From: Streptomyces bicolor
GTDB taxonomy: Bacteria; Actinomycetota; Actinomycetes; Streptomycetales; Streptomycetaceae
Assembly: GCF_000719285.1 (NCBI RefSeq)
Contig: NZ_JOFS01000036.1
Coordinates: 24,865 to 88,864 of the forward strand
Direction: 5' to 3'
DNA length: 64,000 bases
Positions 58,188 to 64,000 of the stretch are shown here, piece by piece. A model generated the notes under the pieces. The model did not search any database. It was given only the letters and a program-made list of their open reading frames with translations, and was not told the DNA's origin. Each line of letters begins with the position of its first letter. Positions within the stretch are counted from its first letter, which is position 1. The translations under genes were made by a program, and so were the position numbers.

Positions 58188-61082
58188 TCACGGCAAGGGC
58201 TGTTCCGTCCAGATGACCTTGCCGTCCGGTGCGTACCGCGTCCCCCACCGCTCGGTCAGCTGCGCGACGAGGAACAGGCCGCGGCCGCCCTCGTCCTCGG
58301 TGCGGGCGCGGCGCAGGCGCGGTGAGGTGCTGCTGCCGTCGGAGACCTCGCAGATCAGGGCGCGGTCGCGCAGGAGACGGAGCTGGAGGGGGCCGGTGGC
58401 GTGACGGATGGCGTTGGTGACCAGTTCGCTGGCGATCAGTTCGGTGGTGAAGGCGAGTTCGTCGAGGTGCCAGGCGGCGAGCCGCTCGGTGACCGCCACG
58501 CGTGCGCGGGAGACGACCGCCGGGTCGCTGGGCAGGTCCCACCGGGCCACCCGGTCGGCACCCAGGGCGTGAGTGCGGGCGACGAGCAGGGCGACGTCGT
58601 CGCCGGGGCGGGCCGGGAGCAGGGCGTCGAGGACGGCCTCGCAGGTCTCCTCCGGCGGACGGCCGACGCAGCCCAGCACGGCGCGCAGCTTGTCCAGTCC
58701 GGCGTCGATGTCGCGATGCCGGTCCTCGATCAAGCCGTCGGTGTAGAGCACGAGTTGGCTGCCCTCGGCCAGCTCCAGCTCGACCGTCTCGAAGGGCATA
58801 CCGCCCAGACCGAGGGGCGGGCCGGAGGGCAGGTCGAGGAACTCGACCATGCCGTCGGGCGAGACGACCGCGGGCAGGGGGTGCCCGGCGCGGGTGAGGG
58901 TGCAGTGCCGGGACACCGGGTCGTAGACGGCGTACAGACAGGTGGCGCCGACGATTCCGGAGTCGGGGGCGCTCTCCGCGGCCCAGCCCTCGCCTCGGTC
59001 GAGCCGGCCGACCAGGTCGTCGAGGTGGGTGAGGACGTCGTCGGGCGGCAGGTCCAGGGAGCAGAAGTTGTGGACGGCGGTGCGCAGTCGGCCCATCGTG
59101 GCGGCGGCGTGCAGGCCGTGCCCGACCACGTCGCCCACGACCAGCGCCACCCTGGCGCCGGACAGCGGGATGACGTCGAACCAGTCGCCGCCGACGCCGG
59201 CCTGCGCGGGCAGATAGCGGTAGGCGACCTCGACGGCGCTCTGCTCGGGGCGGCCCCTGGGCAGCATGCTGCGCTGCAGGGTCAGGGCGGTGTTGTGCTC
59301 GCGGGTGTAGCGGCGGGCGTTGTCGATGCAGATCGCCGCGCGGCCGACCAGCTCCTGGGCGAGGGAGAGGTCGTCGTCCTCGAAGGGGGCGGGCCGCAGA
59401 GAACGGTAGAAGCTGGCCACGCCGAGGGTCGTGCCCCGCGCCCGCAGGGGCACGGTGATCAGCGAGTGGATGCCGGCCGCGAGCACCCGCTCCAGCCGCT
59501 CCGGGTCCTGCGCGATCCAGCCGCCCGCCTCGGACAGGACGGGTTCCAGCACGGACTGCCTGGTCTCCAGGGAGCAGGCCTGCGGCGTGGACGGGACGTA
59601 CTCGACGAGATCGCCGACCTGGTACAGGTTGTGCGGGTCCTTGCGCACGGCCCGGATGGCCACCCGCCGCAACGGGGTCCGGCCGCCGAGCACGTCCGGC
59701 TCCTCGCCGCGCAGCACGGAGTCGGGCAGGTCCACCGCGACGAAGTCGGCGAACCGGGGGACGGTCACCTCGGCGAGTTCCTCCGCGGTGCGGGTCACGT
59801 CGAGAGTGGTGCCGATACGGACGCTCGCGTCGTGCAGCAGCTCCAGCCGCCGCCGCGCGAGCACGGCCAGCCGCCCGACGCCGGGCTCGCCCACGAGGAG
59901 CAGCCAGCCGTCGGCGCCGGCACCGTCCGGGTCGGGCTCGGGGAGGGTGGCGGGCCGGGGTGGGGGTTCGAGGGTGGGTGCGGAGCCGTAGCCGCCGGAG
60001 GTGACGTCCGGTGCCGGAGGGGTGGGCGGCGGGAGGGCCGAGGTGGGCGGCTGGGATACGACCGTGTGCGGCCCGGTATGCGCCACCGACCCGAACGCGC
60101 CCTGGGTGACATCCAGTCCCTGTCCCCCCACCGACGCCGACCGTACGTGCCTCAGGCGCGGCCCGCCCAGCACCCGCACCTCCACCGCGACCCCGCTCTC
60201 CCCCGCCGCTCCCCGCACCTGCCGGCGCCACAGGGTGGCGGTCCGGCCGCTGGGCAGGGTGATCTCGTCGAGGGTGCGGTGCGGGGCGGCGAGGAGTTCC
60301 TCGGCCTTCTCGCGCAGTGCCGCCAGATCTGTCCGGGCGAGGGCGCCGACGCCCAGGCCGGGCGGCGGCCATGCGGGCTGCTGCGGCCAGCCCCCCGCAT
60401 GGCCGTCGGCCCGCCGGTAGGCGGCGAGGAGCGCGCGTTCGCGCTGGGTGGCCTGCTCCAGCAGCCGGGCCTCGATGTTCCGGGCGGCTTCGCGGACCAT
60501 GCGCACCATCGCCGGGTCGCCCTGGTCGCGCAGGCAGGTGAGATCGAGGACGGCCTCGATGCGCCCACTGAGCGGGTCCCGGACGGGCGCCCCCGCACAG
60601 GCGAAGGGCTGCAGGCAGTCGGCGAAGTGCTCGCGGCCGGCGACGTAGACGGGGCCGCGCACGGCGAGCGCGGTGCCGACGCCGTTGGTGCCCACGACCG
60701 CCTCCGAGGCGTCGAACCCGGGCGCGAACCGCACCTCGTCGAGGCGCTCGGACAGCCGTCGGCCACCGTCGAGCCGCTGGACCATGCGCCCTTGCCCGTC
60801 GCAGAGCGCGATCGTCATGCCCACATCGGCGAGGGAGGCGGAAAGCTCCTTCAGGACCGGGTCGACGGCGCGCAGCAGCCGGTCGTCCAGCGCCACGTCC
60901 GCGGTGTAGCGGACCACCAGCCGGTGCGGTTCGAGCCCGGCGGAGCGGCATCGCTTCCAGGAGTCGAGCACGGGGTCCCTGACGTCCGACTCGACCAGTG
61001 AGCCGGCGAGGAAACGTTCGTGGGCATCGACGAGCCCGCCGATGTCGTCCCAGGCGACGGACAACGGGATCACTTCCCTCAC
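58188..61082 (-). CDS. Multidomain SpoIIE-type PP2C phosphatase with GAF domains and anti-sigma-type ATPase
   Basis: 964 residues from GTG 61082. An N-terminal GAF-like regulatory domain of the kind found before sigma-54 activators (VLDSWKRCRSAGLEPHR; EAVVGTNGVGTAL), a low-complexity linker at about 320-400, a second GAF domain (about 430-600; SLITVPLRARGTTLGVASFY), a SpoIIE phosphatase (GGDWFDVIPLSGARVALVVGDVVGHG and YTDGLIEDR) and a C-terminal HATPase_c_2 (LIASELVTNAIRHATG; GGRGLFLVAQLTERWG). It combines anti-anti-sigma phosphatase and anti-sigma kinase functions, so it probably switches an alternative sigma factor in response to a small ligand. It appears monocistronic. Confidence 0.9.
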   Translation of the reverse strand: MREVIPLSVAWDDIGGLVDAHERFLAGSLVESDVRDPVLDSWKRCRSAGLEPHRLVVRYTADVALDDRLLRAVDPVLKELSASLADVGMTIALCDGQGRMVQRLDGGRRLSERLDEVRFAPGFDASEAVVGTNGVGTALAVRGPVYVAGREHFADCLQPFACAGAPVRDPLSGRIEAVLDLTCLRDQGDPAMVRMVREAARNIEARLLEQATQRERALLAAYRRADGHAGGWPQQPAWPPPGLGVGALARTDLAALREKAEELLAAPHRTLDEITLPSGRTATLWRRQVRGAAGESGVAVEVRVLGGPRLRHVRSASVGGQGLDVTQGAFGSVAHTGPHTVVSQPPTSALPPPTPPAPDVTSGGYGSAPTLEPPPRPATLPEPDPDGAGADGWLLLVGEPGVGRLAVLARRRLELLHDASVRIGTTLDVTRTAEELAEVTVPRFADFVAVDLPDSVLRGEEPDVLGGRTPLRRVAIRAVRKDPHNLYQVGDLVEYVPSTPQACSLETRQSVLEPVLSEAGGWIAQDPERLERVLAAGIHSLITVPLRARGTTLGVASFYRSLRPAPFEDDDLSLAQELVGRAAICIDNARRYTREHNTALTLQRSMLPRGRPEQSAVEVAYRYLPAQAGVGGDWFDVIPLSGARVALVVGDVVGHGLHAAATMGRLRTAVHNFCSLDLPPDDVLTHLDDLVGRLDRGEGWAAESAPDSGIVGATCLYAVYDPVSRHCTLTRAGHPLPAVVSPDGMVEFLDLPSGPPLGLGGMPFETVELELAEGSQLVLYTDGLIEDRHRDIDAGLDKLRAVLGCVGRPPEETCEAVLDALLPARPGDDVALLVARTHALGADRVARWDLPSDPAVVSRARVAVTERLAAWHLDELAFTTELIASELVTNAIRHATGPLQLRLLRDRALICEVSDGSSTSPRLRRARTEDEGGRGLFLVAQLTERWGTRYAPDGKVIWTEQPLP

Positions 61083-61242
61083 CTGAGGCCGTCCCGGTCG
61101 CGCGCGCCGCCACTCGGCCCACGGCCCGGTGGGCTTCTTCAGGCGCTCTCACCCTAGCCCCGATGTGACGCGGCTCACAACGGGTCACCCCGGCCTCGCG
61201 GAGCGGGAGCGCCTGCCGACCGAGCGCCGGATACTTGACGTC

Positions 61243-62283
61243 ATGCGCTTACTGCGAGGCGCCTCGTGTCTCGCCGCCGGGCTCGCGCTGGTGGCCGCCG
61301 TGGGCTGCACCGGCAGCGAGGTCGAGGGCACCCCGCGCACCCAGACCCCGTCGACGTCACCCCCGGCCGGGAGCGAAACCCCCGCCGCGGCACCCTCGCC
61401 CTCCCCCGCCCCCGCCGACCCGGTCTCCCTCCCGGCCCTGATCCAGCGCGAGCACCGGGGTTCCGACCTCCGCCTCGGCGCCGTTCGCCTGCGCACCGAC
61501 GCCTACACGCAGTACGCCGTCACGTACCGCGCGAACGGCCTGACGATCTCGGGGATCCTGAACGTCCCACGCGGCGAGGGCCCGTTCCCGGCGCTGGTCC
61601 TGGCGCACGGCTACATCGACCCGGACGTCTACACGACCGGCCGCGGCATGCCCCGGGAGCAGGACCTCCTCGCCCGCAACGGCTACGTCGTCCTGCACAC
61701 CGACTACCGCAACCACGCGGGCTCCGACGACGACCCCGACAACGACGTGAACCTGCGGCTCGGCTACACCGAGGACGTCATCGCCGCCGTCCTCGCGCTG
61801 CGTTCCGCTGCCCGGCCGGACGTCGACGACGAGCGGATCGGCCTGCTGGGGCGGTCCATGGGCGGCGGGGTCGTGTACAACACGCTGGTCGTGGCGCCGG
61901 GGCTGGTCGACGCCGCCGTCGTCTTCGCGCCGGTCAGCTCGCGCCCGCAGGAGAACATCGACCGTTTCCAGCGGCCCGAGGACGATCCGGTCGTCGAGGA
62001 GATCGAGGCCGCGCACGGCACGCCCGAGGAGAACCCGGAGTTCTGGCGGCAGGTCTCGCCGGTCACCTACGTCGACCGGGTCACCGAACCCCTGCTGATC
62101 CACCACGGCACCGCCGACGACACCTGCCCGCTGGCCTGGACCCGGGCGACCGTCGCCGCATTCGAGGCGGCGGGCAAGGACGTGGAGTTGCGGACGTACG
62201 CGGGCGAGGGGCACACGTTCGGGCCCCGGTGGCCGGACTCGATGGACGCGACCATGGCCTTCTTCGCACGCCATCTGCGCTGA
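61243..62283 (+). CDS. Lipoprotein alpha/beta hydrolase (acylaminoacyl-peptidase-like), TTA codon
   Basis: 346 residues. Codon 3 (61249-61251) is TTA, so expression should depend on bldA. Signal peptide with lipobox VAAVGC, then a Thr/Pro/Ser-rich linker of about 40 residues. The S9/DAP2-type hydrolase has nucleophile Ser in GLLGRSMGGG, Asp in HHGTADDTCP and His in GEGHTFGP, and LAHGYIDP as oxyanion region. It is anchored outside the membrane; the natural substrate, peptide or ester, is unknown. ATG 61243 was preferred over a 38-codon upstream extension because the signal peptide starts there. Confidence 0.88.
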   Translation: MRLLRGASCLAAGLALVAAVGCTGSEVEGTPRTQTPSTSPPAGSETPAAAPSPSPAPADPVSLPALIQREHRGSDLRLGAVRLRTDAYTQYAVTYRANGLTISGILNVPRGEGPFPALVLAHGYIDPDVYTTGRGMPREQDLLARNGYVVLHTDYRNHAGSDDDPDNDVNLRLGYTEDVIAAVLALRSAARPDVDDERIGLLGRSMGGGVVYNTLVVAPGLVDAAVVFAPVSSRPQENIDRFQRPEDDPVVEEIEAAHGTPEENPEFWRQVSPVTYVDRVTEPLLIHHGTADDTCPLAWTRATVAAFEAAGKDVELRTYAGEGHTFGPRWPDSMDATMAFFARHLR

Positions 62284-62404
62284 TCGGCGGCCGGTGTGAG
62301 GGACGACGCACAGCGGATCGCAAGTTTTTTCCCGCGGCGGTGATTGTTTCGCGGGTTCCGTCCGTACCTCCTGGAGTACCGAGTCATTCACCTCTGGAGG
62401 CACG

Positions 62405-63148
62405 ATGCCCATCTCGCGCCGCATGGTAGGCACCGTCTTCGTGGGCGGCGCCCTCGTCCTGACGCTCTCCGCCCTCGCCTACCCCGCCATGGTCGGCGTG
62501 GAGACCACCTCCACCTCGCAGGACCGCATCATCGCCAACACCCAGTACGGTCCGCTGACCGAAGCCGACCGGGACTTCGTGGTCAAGGTCCGCGCGGCGG
62601 GCCTGTGGGAGCACCCGCTGGGGCTGATCGCGATGCAGAAGGGCACGACCCCGGCCATGAAGGAGGCCGGCGAGCACCTGGTCGTCGGGCACGGTCGACT
62701 CGACGCCACCTGCCGCAAGATCGCGCCCGAACTGGGCATCACCCTGCCCAACCAGGCGAGCCCGCAGCAGCAGCAGTTCGTGGCGACGGCGGACTCCAAG
62801 ACCGGCCAGGAGTTCGACGCCACGGCCACCGCCATCATGCGGGTGACCCACGGTCAGATCTTCCCGGTGGTCGCCAAGATCCGGGCCAACACGCAGAACA
62901 CGCTGGTCCGCCAGCTGGCCGACCAGGCGAACGACACGGTGCTGGACCATATGACGGTCCTGGAGAAGACGGGCCTGGTGAACTTCGACGCGAACAACTT
63001 CCAGCAGACCACGCCGCCGAAGCTCCCCAAGGACCAGACCACCCCGCCCCCTCCGCAGCCGGGAACACCGGTCCTCGTCCTCAACATCCCGAAGGAGCTG
63101 GAGGACCTCAACACCGCGTCCCCGGCCCCGAGCCCGTCGGCCGGCTGA
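62405..63148 (+). CDS. DUF4142 exported protein
   Basis: 247 residues. An N-terminal hydrophobic segment (VGTVFVGGALVLTLSALAY) acts as signal or anchor. The DUF4142 ferritin-like helical domain follows: LTEADRDFVVKVRAAGLWE, KEAGEHLVVGHGRLDATCRKIA, RVTHGQIFPVVAKIRANTQN, VLDHMTVLEKTGLV; then a Pro/Thr-rich tail. The repeated His/Glu positions of this family suggest metal or haem binding, unproven. TGGAGG precedes ATG 62405. The upstream gap holds CCCGCG/CGCGGG inverted repeats (62331-62355). Confidence 0.87.
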   Translation: MPISRRMVGTVFVGGALVLTLSALAYPAMVGVETTSTSQDRIIANTQYGPLTEADRDFVVKVRAAGLWEHPLGLIAMQKGTTPAMKEAGEHLVVGHGRLDATCRKIAPELGITLPNQASPQQQQFVATADSKTGQEFDATATAIMRVTHGQIFPVVAKIRANTQNTLVRQLADQANDTVLDHMTVLEKTGLVNFDANNFQQTTPPKLPKDQTTPPPPQPGTPVLVLNIPKELEDLNTASPAPSPSAG

Positions 63149-63229
63149 CGGCACGGCGAGGCAAGGCACGCAGCGATACGGCCCCGGCGCCACGGATCGG
63201 CTCGGCTCACCCGGGGGTCGGGTGCCGTA

Positions 63230-63811
63230 TCAGCCCGTCTTCCGCCCCCACGGCGTGTCCATCCGCTCCCACTCCGCGGCCCACTGCTCCATCCGACGCC
63301 GCTCCAGACCCAGCCGTACCATCCAGGAGCAGCCGAGCACGACGCCGCCGGCCGCCCCGGCGGCCAGGACGCCTCCGGCGATCGAGTGCAGCAGGATCTC
63401 GGTCTCGGACAGCGGTTCGTTGACGACGGCGCCGTTGCGGTCCGTCCACACCTCGACCTTGCTGCCCGCCTCCGCGTTGGGCGGAACCCGTGCCTCGTCG
63501 GTGCGGGTCGTGCCGTCGGGGTCGGTCCAGCGGACGGTGCCCCACACGAGATGGTCGGTGGTGACCCGCGAGGCCCCCGGGTCCTCCGTGTCCTTCACCA
63601 GTACGGCCGTCACCCGCTGGCTCTGGGCCCGCATGTCCTGAGCGGACCGGGTGACCGCGTCCGCCGCCACCAGCCCCGCGAACAGGGCGCCGACCAGCGC
63701 GAACACCCATGCGCACAGCACGACCCAGGCCTCGACGAGGTCACTGCGCCGCCTCAGCGGGCTGCGCCGCCACCGCCACAGCCGCACCCTCGGGCACTCC
63801 GACGCAGCCAT
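63230..63811 (-). CDS. Rv1733c-like membrane protein
   Basis: 193 residues with two TM helices (about 29-51, VVLCAWVFALVGALFAGLV; about 143-165, SIAGGVLAAGAAGGVVLG) and an extracytoplasmic loop of about 85 residues. RLWRWRRSPLRRRSDLVEAWVVL at the N-terminus (residues about 10-32) and the loop elements VRWTDPDGTTRTDEARVP and GSKVEVWTDRNG match the Rv1733c family of actinobacterial membrane proteins. Function unknown. Convergent with the DUF4142 gene. Confidence 0.88.
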   Translation of the reverse strand: MAASECPRVRLWRWRRSPLRRRSDLVEAWVVLCAWVFALVGALFAGLVAADAVTRSAQDMRAQSQRVTAVLVKDTEDPGASRVTTDHLVWGTVRWTDPDGTTRTDEARVPPNAEAGSKVEVWTDRNGAVVNEPLSETEILLHSIAGGVLAAGAAGGVVLGCSWMVRLGLERRRMEQWAAEWERMDTPWGRKTG

Positions 63812-63903
63812 GCCGACACCCCCTTTGGCACCGACGGCACATACATCCAGTGTGCGCCCCCTGCGGCAGGGTGCCTACTGCGCCTGAGCGCCGACCACCT
63901 GCT

Positions 63904-64000
63904 AGGTCCTGTCGTCAAATTCCCGTCGTCCGCCCGAAGGGCGGGCCCGGCGGCGTCTGGTGCGTGCGATCGCAAGGCGCCGGAGCGCCCTCGATGGGGG
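63904..64000. repeat. Dispersed repeat, truncated by the window end
   Basis: It begins near AGGTCCTGTCGTCAAA and includes the hairpin CCGCCC-GAA-GGGCGG (63929-63943 region), then the 39 bases shared exactly with 58037-58075. The composition and hairpins resemble non-autonomous repeats or insertion-sequence ends seen in streptomycetes; the other end lies outside the window. Confidence 0.7.

Overview
The window reads as chromosomal DNA of a Streptomyces or a very close relative. It is very GC-rich, third codon positions are almost always G or C, and GTG/TTG starts and 4-nt ATGA/GTGA gene overlaps are frequent. It also carries actinomycete-specific families: two conservons, an AfsA/ScbR gamma-butyrolactone pair, an AA10 polysaccharide monooxygenase, Methyltransf_19, DUF4142 and an Rv1733c-like protein. 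Rare TTA (bldA-type) codons were seen in only three genes. No tRNA, rRNA, CRISPR array or complete insertion sequence was recognised.

Layout. 1-4.9 kb: the 3' part of a cytochrome P450, an ARMT1/DUF89 protein, and a signalling-lactone island (TetR homologue, AfsA homologue, divergent ScbR-type receptor) with an operator-like sequence inside the afsA promoter. 5-12.9 kb: secreted and envelope proteins (subtilisin-like protease, LPMO, small exported protein, DUF6230/DUF6114-like pair), a methyltransferase and an orphan sugar-binding lipoprotein. 13.2-27.1 kb: two conservons (cvnABCD) flanking a GH43/CBM42 arabinan hydrolase and an osmoprotectant-binding lipoprotein, followed by the matching permeases and ATPase. 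27.3-34.8 kb: a small glycan-type set (methyltransferase, DUF2064, GT2, sugar epimerase) and two OmpR-type two-component systems. 34.8-37.7 kb: a flavin-based trans-membrane electron-transfer module (ferric-reductase-like protein, double FMN-domain lipoprotein-like protein, ApbE). 37.7-45.1 kb: lipoprotein, SMI1/KNR4-LRR protein, a frameshifted small gene, a membrane molybdopterin oxidoreductase pair, a GT-C-like membrane protein and an iron-box-controlled DUF2470 protein.

45.2-56.5 kb holds the most striking unit: ten tightly coupled minus-strand genes running from an ATP-grasp ligase through DUF364, a PLP beta-replacement enzyme, an enolase-superfamily epimerase, an MFS exporter and a methyltransferase to a complete peptide/nickel-type ABC importer. 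A Zur-like box lies upstream, shared with a divergent secreted aminopeptidase. The simplest reading is a zinc-regulated small metallophore made without NRPS or NIS enzymes, exported and re-imported.

56.5-64 kb: secreted peptidase, a large SpoIIE-type phosphatase/anti-sigma kinase, a TTA-containing lipoprotein hydrolase, a DUF4142 protein, an Rv1733c-like membrane protein, and two copies of a dispersed repeat, the second cut by the window end.
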